Assembly (NCBI RefSeq): GCF_000013405.1
Contig: NC_007759.1
Coordinates: 1,117,001-1,181,000 of the forward strand
Direction of reading: 5' to 3'
DNA: 64,000 nucleotides
Origin: Syntrophus aciditrophicus SB
GTDB taxonomy: Bacteria > Desulfobacterota > Syntrophia > Syntrophales > Syntrophaceae
The notes under the pieces were generated by a model that was not told the origin of the DNA, did no database searches, and saw only the letters and a program-made list of their open reading frames with translations. The position numbers and the translations under genes were made by a program. Below, piece by piece: positions 25,988 to 34,314 of this stretch (positions are counted from its first letter, which is position 1; every line of letters begins with the position of its first letter).

Positions 25988-27850
25988 TCTCTCCGCTGGA
26001 AGAGAATGCTCGGTTATACAGAAAGTGAAGTTGGAAACACCCCTGACGAGTGGGACAAACGTGTCCATCCCGAGGACAGGAAACGTTGCCAGGAAGTGCT
26101 GGAAGCGCATTTAAGCGGAAAAACGCCGGTTTATGAAAGTGAATATCGCCTTCTATGCAAGAACGGCACTTATAAATGGATTATGGATCGCGGGACAGTC
26201 ATTAATCGGACGGCAGACGGGAAACCGCTACGCGTTATTGGAACGCATGCAGACATCACCAGGCGCAGACTGATGGAGGATGAATTGCGGGAATCGAGGC
26301 AGAGGCTTGCCGACATCATCAACTTTCTTCCCGACGCAACCCTGGTCATCGACAGGGAAAGCCGGGTCATTTCCTGGAATCAGGCGATAGAAAAAATGAC
26401 GGGGATCAGCGCGGAAGAAATGCTCGGCAAGGGCAACTACGAGTATGCCCTTCCTTTTTACGGGGAAAGAAGGCCGATTCTCATCGATCACGCTCTTCGT
26501 CCGGATATGCAGGCGAAAAAACAATACACGGCCTTTTACAGAGCGGGAGAGATTCTTTTCGGGCAATCCTGTGTGTCCGCACTTCCTTCCGGCGAACTCC
26601 ATCTCTCCGCATCGGCATCTGTTCTGCGGGATTCCCGGGGAGAGATCATTGCCGCCATTGAATGCATCCGGGATAATACCGAACTGAAAAAACTGCAGGA
26701 CCGTCTGAACCGCGCCGAAAAGATGGAAGGGCTGGGAAGGCTGGCCGGAGGCGTAGCGCATGATCTCAATAATGTCCTGGGGGTCCTGGTGGGATATTCG
26801 GAACTGCTTGCGGAAACCGTTCCCGGTGACAGCCCCTTGAAAAGGTATGCGAAAAACATCCTGCAATCCGGGATGAGGGGGGCGGCGATCGTTCAGGATC
26901 TTTTGACGCTGGCCAGGAGAGGGGTGGTCGTATCAGAAGTGATCAATCTGAACCAGGTGATTGCCGATTCCATCAAAACGCCGGAATATGAAATGCTGAA
27001 ATTCGATCATCCGGATGTGCGGATTCGCACCCATCTGGCGGAGGGACTCCTGAATATCAAGGGTTCCCCCATCCATTTAAGCAAAACGGTGATGAATCTG
27101 ATTGTCAACGCCGCGGAGGCTGTCTCCGGTTGCGGCGACGTGACAATACGGACGGAGAATCGTTACCTGGACATGCCTGTCCGGGGGTACGGCTCGATCC
27201 AGGAGGGGGATTACGCCGTCCTGTCCATATCGGACACGGGCAGCGGCATTTCTGCGGACGATCTGGACAAGATATTTGAACCCTTCTACACCAAAAAAGT
27301 CATGGGGAAAAGCGGGACGGGGCTGGGGCTGGCCGTTGTCTGGGGGACCGTTAAGGATCATAACGGCTACATCGACGTACATAGTGAAGAGGGAAAAGGG
27401 ACGACCTTCGCAATTTATTTTCCCGTGACCAGCGAGGGAAGAACGGAAGCGGGCAAGGTGATACCCCCTGAATCCTATGCCGGCGGGGGTGAGTCGATTC
27501 TGGTGGTGGATGATATTCCCGAACAGAGGGAAATGGCGCTCAGCATGCTCAAAAGGCTCGGGTATCGGGTTGATGCGGTTCCCGGCGGTGAAGCGGCGGT
27601 TGATTATCTCCGCTCCCAGGCGATGGATCTTGTGGTGCTGGACATGATCATGCCCCCAGGTATGGATGGTCTGGAAACTTATGAGCGGATTCTGGAAATC
27701 AACCCGGCGCAGAAGGCGATCATCGTCAGCGGGTTTTCCCGGACGGAACGGGTGGAAAAAGCGCAGAAACTCGGGGCCGGAGCTTACGTCCGGAAACCCT
27801 ATATCCTGGAAAACCTCGGGCTGGCGGTTCGGAAGGAACTCGACCGGTGA
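25988..27850 (+). pseudogene. Hybrid sensor kinase, 3' part, after the ISL3 element
   Basis: Residues 481-1100 of the interrupted kinase. It holds the end of PAS3 (WKRMLGYTESEVG to IGTHADITRRRL), PAS4 (FLPDATLVIDRESRVISWN), a HisKA box with His738 (RLAGGVAHDLNNVLGVLVGY), a HATPase with MNLIVNAAEAV, DTGSGIS and GTGLGLAVVWG, and a C-terminal receiver domain (ILVVDDIPEQRE, VVLDMIMPPGMDG, YVRKPY). All catalytic motifs are intact. Translation could restart at ATG 25973 inside the IS or at TTG 25901, giving a shorter kinase without the first two sensor modules, so partial function is possible. Confidence 0.85.
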
Positions 27851-28151
27851 AGATCAAATCAAAAGGAAAGTCATTAAGGTCATCTCTCAAAACTATGCCG
27901 GAAGTCATTTATCATGTATAATGACGCGGTCAATGTATCCTGCTCATTGATTATTACGGATCGAGGAAATTACTCCGTCCGGATGGTTTAACCGGTTAGG
28001 AACTGGTAAAAATTGCACTCCCAGGGGCATGACATCATGGTCAGACCGCGGATTATAAACAGGATCAGGGAATTCGACACTTTTCTCATCTGCAGGCACA
28101 TGAATCGTCAAATCTTTGCGACGTGAAAAAAAGAAAGGATCAGATGATCAG
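27851..28151. other. Intergenic region, about 300 bp
   Basis: Between the kinase remnant and the AAA ATPase. A TATAAT hexamer occurs at about 27915, but its upstream -35 is poor. No gene is supported. Confidence 0.4.
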
Positions 28152-29600
28152 ATGGCTGACGAAAACGAAGAATACCTCATGGAAACGAGATTTTCCGCGG
28201 AACATATCGGTTTGAAGCTTCTGGAGAAAAAAATCATTACGGAACAGCAGTTCGAAGATGCTCTGCGGAGACAGAAAAGCAGGGGGGGCGGCCTAGGCGA
28301 TGTCCTCATCGAGTTGGGATATCTGACGGAAGAACGTCTGAACCAGCTTTTAAATGCCTTCCCTTCTGTGCCGAAGACTATTGAGGATACCGGTCTTGAT
28401 GCCTCTTTCCTGGCCGACCTGGTTCTGAAGCACAGTTTATCTCTGAGGGAATTCAGGCTGGCCGATATGGTGAGAAGAGTAAAACTCCCCCTGTCGATCG
28501 TGGATTCTATAGTGGAAACCCTGCAGAGGGAAAAAATGCTTGAAGTAAAAGGTGGAGACGGGCTGGCCCGGGCGACTTATCGTTTCTCCATTACGGGGAT
28601 CGGTGAAAACCGGGCCGCGGGGCTTCTGGAAATCTGCCGCTATGTCGGACCCGCTCCGGTTTCCCTGAGTGATTACCGGGAAAAAGTCCTGACTCAGTCG
28701 ATCCAGAGGGTTGTTGTGAATCCCCTTACCCTCAAAAACGCCTTATCCCATCTGGTCATCAACCCGGATCTCCTGAAAGCCCTGGGGCCGGCCTTGACTT
28801 CAGGGCAGACGATCTTCCTTTACGGTCCCACGGGAAACGGCAAAAGCTCCATCGCCGAGGCCATAGGCAATGTCCTTCCCGGAACCATCTTTGTTCCCTA
28901 TGCAGTCTATGTTGAAGGGGAATTGATTACGGTTTTCGACCCAGTCAACCATGTCCCCGCACCATCTGAAACAGAAGACGGCAAGATGGACCACCGGTGG
29001 CTGCAGATCAGACGGCCGGTGATCATGACAGGCGGCGAACTGACTCTGAGAACCCTGGATCTGGAGTTCAACCCCATTTCGAAATTCTACATCGCCCCTC
29101 TCCAGATGAAGGCCAACAATGGTCTCTTTATCATCGACGATTTCGGGAGGCAACAGATCGAGCCTAAAATGCTGCTGAACCGATGGATCGTTCCCTTGGA
29201 GAAGAGAGTCGATTTCCTTACCCTCCATACCGGGATGAAGTTCTCGATTCCCTTTGATCAACTGGTCATCTTCGCGACCAATCTCAAACCCATGGAGCTT
29301 GCGGACGAGGCTTTTCTGAGAAGAATCCGGTACAAGATCTTTATCGACTATCCCTCAAAGGAGGATTTCGAAGTCATTTTCAGGAAAGCATGTGAGATGA
29401 AAAACGTGGCATTCGATCCCAAGGCTTTTCAATTTCTTCAGGACATTTACGAGAAACTCGGCATTCAGAGGAGCGCAAACCACCCGCGGGATCTCCTTGA
29501 ACACATCATCGATCAGTCCCGCTATTACGGGCAGGAACCGGAATTGACCGTAGAAGGGGTCAGCGCGGCGTGGGAGCAGAATTTCATTAAAAATTTCTGA
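28152..29600 (+). CDS. AAA-family ATPase with N-terminal MshEN-like domain
   Basis: 482 residues. Residues about 20-70 (GLKLLEKKIITEQQFEDALR, then GDVLIELGYLTEERLNQLL) resemble the N-terminal domain of type II/IV secretion ATPases, which can bind cyclic-di-GMP. After a helical region, the AAA core has Walker A YGPTGNGKSS, Walker B LFIIDDFGR and arginine-rich sensor FLRRIRYKIF. An insertion after the first Walker motif (VYVEGELITVFDPVNHVP) is characteristic of a MoxR-like, otherwise unnamed ATPase group seen near pilus genes. ATG 28152 is chosen because the upstream residues are basic and unlike a domain. Monocistronic; the function is unknown. Confidence 0.8.
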   Translation: MADENEEYLMETRFSAEHIGLKLLEKKIITEQQFEDALRRQKSRGGGLGDVLIELGYLTEERLNQLLNAFPSVPKTIEDTGLDASFLADLVLKHSLSLREFRLADMVRRVKLPLSIVDSIVETLQREKMLEVKGGDGLARATYRFSITGIGENRAAGLLEICRYVGPAPVSLSDYREKVLTQSIQRVVVNPLTLKNALSHLVINPDLLKALGPALTSGQTIFLYGPTGNGKSSIAEAIGNVLPGTIFVPYAVYVEGELITVFDPVNHVPAPSETEDGKMDHRWLQIRRPVIMTGGELTLRTLDLEFNPISKFYIAPLQMKANNGLFIIDDFGRQQIEPKMLLNRWIVPLEKRVDFLTLHTGMKFSIPFDQLVIFATNLKPMELADEAFLRRIRYKIFIDYPSKEDFEVIFRKACEMKNVAFDPKAFQFLQDIYEKLGIQRSANHPRDLLEHIIDQSRYYGQEPELTVEGVSAAWEQNFIKNF

Positions 29601-29730
29601 TAATTGACCGAGGTGACCTTCGACACCATTCGCCGCGAGTTCATCGACTGGCACGTCCTCACCTGCGTGGGCATCTACCGGGAAGACGCAAACGGCCGTT
29701 TTCGAGACCTGGAACGGCGCCCTGGGCTGA

Positions 29731-30936
29731 TCAGCTTGCCGTTACGGCGTTTCCTATTGCTTTTTCCAGGATAGCGAGTCCTCCTTCCATTTCTTCCCGC
29801 CGAATGTTCAGGGCCGGGAAAATCCTGATGATACTACCCAGGGTCTGCCGGATCAGAAGACCACGGCTGAAACAGTCCCCGTTGATACGAGAGGCTATAC
29901 CCTCATCGCGGAACTCCACAGCCAGCAACAGACCACGGCCACGGACATCCACGACGGCATCAGGCCAGGTTTGTCTCCATTTCTCCATCTGCTTCAGGGC
30001 CAGGACGCCCATCTCCTTGACGTTGGCGGAGATGTTGGAGCCGATCAGACAGGCAATGACGGCGTGTGCGACTGCGCAGCCGACGGGATTGCCGCAGTAG
30101 GTGCCGCCGTGATCCCCGTGTTCGAGCCTGGCGGCCACCTCTTCCGACAGGGCGAAGGCGCCGAAGGGAAATCCTCCGGCAATGCCCTTGGCCATCGTCA
30201 GAAAATCGACGTCGATCTTCAGCGGGTCAATGGCAAACATCGGGCCGGTGCGGCAGAATCCTGTCGTGACTTCATCGATGATGAGGAGGCTGCCATTGGC
30301 CCGGCACAGCCTGCTCACTTCTCCCAGATAGGAATCTGGAGGAATCCGGACCCCGCCTTCACTTTGAATAGGCTCCAGAAGGACAGCCGCCACCTGATCG
30401 TCGAGGGCCGCATCAAGAGCGGCGATATCGCCATAGGGGACGAACCGGTTGCCCGGGGTGAGTGCCGTCGGTTGTTCAGGTCGGGTGGCTCGAACCAGAG
30501 TCGCGGCCGTGCTGGTCATCCGTCCGTGGAAACCTTGAAGGGCGGAGGCGATGTCAGGCCTGCCCGTAACCTTGCGCGCCAGTTTGATGGCCGCATCGTT
30601 GGATTCCGCGCCGCTGTTGGAAAAGAAGATCCGCGTCAGATTCGGAGGCAGGATTGAAACCAGGAGAGACAACAGACGGGCCCGCTCCGGGGAGTAGGTG
30701 GCCCCTGCCATGGGACCCTGCAGAATTTTCCCGCTCTGTTCCAGGAGGGCCCGGGTGATGACCGGATGGGCGTGACCCAGGCAGGTGACCCCCCATCCCG
30801 CCGTGAAATCGAGAAAGCGGTTGCCTTCTTCATCCCATACGGTGACTCCTTCCCCCCGCTCGATGGATACGGGTATCTTTTTGAAGAAGGCCGGCATGTG
30901 ACGATCTTCCATCTCGATGGTTCTTTTCGTTGTCAT
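29731..30936 (-). CDS. Class III PLP aminotransferase (acetylornithine aminotransferase-like)
   Basis: 401 residues. PLP-binding signature LLIIDEVTTGFCRTG and the Schiff-base lysine in FLTMAKGIAGGFPFGAF identify class III; FSNSGAESNDAAIKLARKVT and FHGRMTSTAATL resemble ArgD/acetylornithine and 4-aminobutyrate aminotransferases. ArgD is the nearest guess, but the precise amino donor cannot be fixed. GGGAG precedes ATG 30936 by seven bases. It follows yggS by 12 bp and is third in the maf-yggS-aminotransferase operon, where the PLP-homeostasis protein YggS is next to a PLP enzyme. Confidence 0.87.
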   Translation of the reverse strand: MTTKRTIEMEDRHMPAFFKKIPVSIERGEGVTVWDEEGNRFLDFTAGWGVTCLGHAHPVITRALLEQSGKILQGPMAGATYSPERARLLSLLVSILPPNLTRIFFSNSGAESNDAAIKLARKVTGRPDIASALQGFHGRMTSTAATLVRATRPEQPTALTPGNRFVPYGDIAALDAALDDQVAAVLLEPIQSEGGVRIPPDSYLGEVSRLCRANGSLLIIDEVTTGFCRTGPMFAIDPLKIDVDFLTMAKGIAGGFPFGAFALSEEVAARLEHGDHGGTYCGNPVGCAVAHAVIACLIGSNISANVKEMGVLALKQMEKWRQTWPDAVVDVRGRGLLLAVEFRDEGIASRINGDCFSRGLLIRQTLGSIIRIFPALNIRREEMEGGLAILEKAIGNAVTAS

Positions 30937-30948
30937 GAATAGCTCCCT

Positions 30949-31647
30949 TTATGGTTTTCTTTCCCCGAAGATTCCCCGCCCGATGCGCACGATCGTGGCC
31001 CCCTCCTCGATGGCGACTTCGTAATCATCCGTCATGCCCATGGAGAGTTCCCGGAGGGAAACCCGGTCGATCCGTTCCGCCGCAATCCGATCCCGCAGCG
31101 TCCGCAGAGCGGCGAAGTAAGGGCGGGCTGTTTCCGGATTTTCAAACCAGGGCGGCATGGTCATCAATCCCTCAATGGCGATGTTCTCCAGAAGGGCGAT
31201 GCTGCGGATCAGCGATTCGGCTTCCTCCGGGGCGACGCCGCTCTTTGTCAGTTCTCCTCCGCTGTTCACCTCGATCAGGACAGGAAGAACCCGGCCTGCC
31301 GCCCTGGCGCGGCGCTCCAGCTCAATGGCCAGTTCGAGACGGTCCACGGACTGGACCATATCGAAGAGCCGGACGGCGTACTTGGCCTTGTTGGTCTGAA
31401 GATGGCCGATCATGTGCCACTGCGGAGGATGGCCGATCGCTTCGATCTTTGTTTTGCCTTCCTGGATGTAATTTTCTCCGCAGAGATCGATGCCGGCCTC
31501 CAGGGCCTGACCGATCCGACTTTCCTGCACTTTTTTTGTGACAGCCATCAGCCGGATCTCCGAGACCTGTCGCCCTGCTCGGGTTGCGGCTCCGGCGATG
31601 CGTTCGCGGATTTCCGCGATATTATTCCTGATTGCTTCCTCGATCAT
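30949..31647 (-). CDS. yggS: YggS/PLPBP family PLP-homeostasis protein
   Basis: 232 residues forming the alanine-racemase-like TIM barrel alone. The PLP lysine is in RLMAVTKKVQ, followed by GENYIQEG and WHMIGHLQTNKAKY, and the C-terminal LSMGMTDDYEVAIEEGATIVRIG binds the PLP phosphate. Members keep free PLP balanced and have no known enzyme activity. ATG 31647 is set by AGGAG six bases upstream; an ATG 57 bases further upstream is inside maf without a site. The start overlaps maf by 26 bases, implying coupled translation. Confidence 0.93.
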   Translation of the reverse strand: MIEEAIRNNIAEIRERIAGAATRAGRQVSEIRLMAVTKKVQESRIGQALEAGIDLCGENYIQEGKTKIEAIGHPPQWHMIGHLQTNKAKYAVRLFDMVQSVDRLELAIELERRARAAGRVLPVLIEVNSGGELTKSGVAPEEAESLIRSIALLENIAIEGLMTMPPWFENPETARPYFAALRTLRDRIAAERIDRVSLRELSMGMTDDYEVAIEEGATIVRIGRGIFGERKP

Positions 31648-32248
31648 GTTGATCTCCTGAAAAGGTGAGGCTTCCCATGTCTTTGAGGGTTTCAACGACT
31701 TCACTGAGGGGAAGGCCCATCACGTTGGTATAGGATCCTCGGATTTCCCGGATGAAGAACGCCCCCATGCCCTGGACGGCATACCCCCCGGCCTTGTCAT
31801 AGGGCTCTTCGGAGCTGACATACCATGAGATTTCATCCTCGGGGATTTCTTTAAAGAGCACCGCGGACCGCACAACCTGGGTTCTCCGGCGTCCCTTCTT
31901 CTTCTGAATCAGCGAGAAGCCTGTATAAACGATGTGTTCCCGGCCGCTGAGCCTTTTGAGCATGTCCCGCGCCTCTCCGGGGTTACCGGGCTTGCCCAGC
32001 ATCCGGCCGGCAATCACCACGACGGTATCGGCGCCGAGAACCAGAGCATCGGGGAAGAGGGCGGCGATCATCTCCGCCTTTTCGCTGGAAAGGCGCTGGA
32101 CGTGTTCCGGCGGGGTTTCATCGTTTCTGGAGGTTTCATCCATGTGGCTGGGGATGACTTCAAAGTCGACGCCCAGAAGCTGGAGAAGCTCGGCCCGCCG
32201 CGGCGAAGCGGAGGCCAGAATCAGTTTTTCCGTCAGCATGATGCCCAT
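31622..32248 (-). CDS. maf: Maf-family nucleotide pyrophosphatase
   Basis: 208 residues. The family signature is clear: LILASASPRRAELL at the N-terminus, the catalytic Asp in VLGADTVVVI, and YDKAGGYAVQG with a final YTNVMGLPLSEV. Such enzymes hydrolyse dTTP, UTP and modified nucleotides and limit misincorporation. ATG 32248 is selected because AAGGA lies ten bases upstream; an in-frame ATG 33 bases upstream adds only charged residues. First gene of an operon with yggS and the aminotransferase. Confidence 0.92.
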   Translation of the reverse strand: MGIMLTEKLILASASPRRAELLQLLGVDFEVIPSHMDETSRNDETPPEHVQRLSSEKAEMIAALFPDALVLGADTVVVIAGRMLGKPGNPGEARDMLKRLSGREHIVYTGFSLIQKKKGRRRTQVVRSAVLFKEIPEDEISWYVSSEEPYDKAGGYAVQGMGAFFIREIRGSYTNVMGLPLSEVVETLKDMGSLTFSGDQHDRGSNQE

Positions 32249-32555
32249 AAAGGTGCATTCCTTTTTTTCCGATGTTGGCATGTCCGAAGGACCTGTGCTT
32301 GACCTGAAAGCTTATAGAGAATTGGCTGAAGGATGTCAAGGCGGCCATAAGATTTCAAGCCTCTTCTTTCGTCAATGGTTCCGTTGTGCTCTTAATTTTT
32401 TCCGACCTTGACAGGGAACGTGTATTCTCTGATTGCACCGTTGATGGATTGTGGTAAACTTCCGCTTTCCGGATAAACTTTTTCTTTCAAGGAGACAAGG
32501 CTCACGCACAAAACGGGGCGAAACAGATAATCAGATTCTGGGAGGTCAGAGAAAA
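32249..32555. other. Divergent intergenic region upstream of maf and the selenoprotein gene
   Basis: About 300 bp expected to hold promoters for maf (minus) and the selenoprotein (plus). TTGACA occurs at about 32408 on the plus strand with a poor -10. No gene is supported. Confidence 0.4.
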
Positions 32556-32882
32556 GTGAAAGGATGGTTGACAGGGCGACGGCTCTTAAAGGGAAGCATC
32601 GGTTTGATGATGATCGGGTTGGTTCTCCTTGCTCCATTGGCTCCTGCGGATGCCGCGCAATGCCTGGTCCGTTTTAATATCCCTGCCTGCATGTCCTGAG
32701 GCGGTTTCGAGAGGGTAAGTTCTATCCTCAAAAACATCAACGGCGTCATTCTCGTCGAGCGTTACGGAGATCAGGGGGTTACTGTGACCTATGACGACGA
32801 CCGGACAAGCGTAAAAAAGATGATGGAACTGCTGAAACGCAGGGGGTATCCCGTTAAAGGCATGCCGGTTTTCGTTCAGTAG
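32556..32882 (+). CDS. MerP/HMA-like periplasmic selenoprotein (CxxU), UGA decoded as Sec
   Basis: 108 codons from GTG 32556 (GGAGG ten bases upstream) to TAG 32882, with an in-frame TGA at 32697-32699 as codon 48. A signal peptide or membrane anchor covers residues about 10-34 (LMMIGLVLLAPLAPADAA). Then comes a single heavy-metal-associated (HMA) domain: strand QCLVRFNIPAC, the metal loop CMSU in the position of the usual CxxC, helix FERVSSILKNINGV, strand VTVTYDDDRTS, and KRRGYPV at the end. Reading through TGA yields a full HMA fold; stopping there leaves half a domain. A SECIS-like hairpin follows at 32711-32729. Likely a metal- or mercury-binding or redox protein. Sec is inferred, not proven. 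Confidence 0.82.
32711..32729 (+). promoter_or_regulatory. Bacterial SECIS-like hairpin for the UGA at 32697
   Basis: A 7-bp stem GAGGGTA / TATCCTC (one G-U pair) with loop AGTTC, which has a G in the first two loop bases. The loop begins 18 bases after the UGA, within the 16-37 base range known for bacterial SECIS elements, which SelB binds to insert Sec. It lies within the coding sequence as expected for bacteria. Confidence 0.65.
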
Positions 32883-32903
32883 CTTGGCGTCGCTGTGGGG
32901 CGC

Positions 32904-33977
32904 CTATTCCAGATAATTCTTGAGATTTTTTTCCTCCAGGATGTCCACGATCGATTTGACCTTCTGGGAGTCGCCCCTGCGACAGATCAGCAGGGCGTCA
33001 TCCGTTTCCACGACGATCAGATCTCTGACCCCCACGAGGGCGACCAGCTTTTTGGGGCTGTAGACCAGGGAATCGGCCGATTCCACAGCGATCACCTCGC
33101 CGCGGCAGGCATTGCCCGCGAAATCTTTTTCCAGGAACTCCCAGAGGGCGTCCCAGCTTCCGACATCCGACCAGGCGAAGTTTCCGGGGATGACCAGGAC
33201 CTTGTCCGCTTTTTCCATCACGCCGTAGTCGATAGATATGGAACGGGTTTCCTCATAGGTGTCTCTCAGAACGACTTCATACTGTTCTGTGCCCAGTGCA
33301 GCTTCGAGCCTGAGCAGACCCGCGTGCAGATCGGGAAGGTGCGTTTCGATGGCCTGGAGAATGGTGGAGGTCTTCCAGATGAACATGCCGCTGTTCCAGT
33401 AAAAGGTTCCCGCTTCCACAAACGACATGGCCTGCTCCAGCGGCGGCTTTTCACGGATCGACCATACGCCGTATATGAGTTTCCCTCCGATCTGACCGAC
33501 GGGGTTTCCTCTTTCGATATAACCGTAACCGGTTTCCGGGCCGGTTGGCTTGATGCCGATGGTCACCAGAGCGTCCTCACGCTCGGCTGCTTCGGCTGCG
33601 GCTGCCAGCGTGTCCAGGAATACCCGGTCATCGGCAATCACATGGTCAGAAGGCAGCACCGCCATGACGGCGTCGCCCGCGCGACGGCGGATATGGATTG
33701 CGGCGAGGCCGATGCAGGGGGCGGTATTGCGGCCAACGGGTTCCACCAGGATATTTTCCGCGGGAATTTCCGGGAGCTGCCGTCTCAGTTCATCGGCATG
33801 AGCGGCGCCCGTGATGATCAGGGTTCGATCCGGAGGGATCAGGGAGGAGATCCGGCTCACCGTTTCCTGAATGATGGTCCGGGTTCCCGTAATGTCCAGA
33901 AGGTGCTTCGGCTTGTGCTCGCGGCTCCGAGGCCAGAATCTGGCCCCCTTGCCGCCGGCCATGATCACGGCATACAT
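32904..33977 (-). CDS. manC: Mannose-1-phosphate guanylyltransferase
   Basis: Makes GDP-mannose from mannose-1-phosphate and GTP for polysaccharide or glycan synthesis. 357 residues with only the nucleotidyltransferase domain: MAGGKGARFWPRSREHKPKH is the pyrophosphorylase signature, with further motifs NTAPCIGLAA, AVLPSDHVI, EKPPLEQA, NSGMFIWK and VIPGNFAWSDVGSW. The C-terminal isomerase domain of AlgA-type enzymes is missing; a lone domain of that type is encoded at 15954-16313. AGGAG lies 11 bases before the ATG. Convergent with the selenoprotein gene, 21 bp apart. Confidence 0.92.
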   Translation of the reverse strand: MYAVIMAGGKGARFWPRSREHKPKHLLDITGTRTIIQETVSRISSLIPPDRTLIITGAAHADELRRQLPEIPAENILVEPVGRNTAPCIGLAAIHIRRRAGDAVMAVLPSDHVIADDRVFLDTLAAAAEAAEREDALVTIGIKPTGPETGYGYIERGNPVGQIGGKLIYGVWSIREKPPLEQAMSFVEAGTFYWNSGMFIWKTSTILQAIETHLPDLHAGLLRLEAALGTEQYEVVLRDTYEETRSISIDYGVMEKADKVLVIPGNFAWSDVGSWDALWEFLEKDFAGNACRGEVIAVESADSLVYSPKKLVALVGVRDLIVVETDDALLICRRGDSQKVKSIVDILEEKNLKNYLE

Positions 33978-34314
33978 GAAGGGTTTGCTCCTTGAGAAAT
34001 AAGAAATTTATATTTCAGATAGAGTAAAGTATCGGAAAACGTCCCTGCGTGTCAATGGATAATGATTCCAACACAGTGATAACGTTGAAAGGTGAAATAG
34101 CGGCGTTGCCTCCCGACAGATGGAAATGATGTGGATAAACCCTTCGCTTCTTCTTGTTTCTGCCCTTGTTTGTGCCGTCGATTTGCGTTTCTGCAGCAAC
34201 CCTGCGGACGGTTGTTGCGCCGGGAATAATCCGGCTTGTCTTTTTCCCGGCAAGTCGATATGTTCCGTCGAATTCTGAATGATAATCTGAATGATATAAA
34301 AAGATAAGGATTCT
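33978..34314. other. Divergent intergenic region, 337 bp
   Basis: Between manC (minus) and the RlmI-like gene (plus). A promoter is expected on each strand, but no strong hexamers were picked out. Open frames here have no domain or ribosome binding site. Confidence 0.4.
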
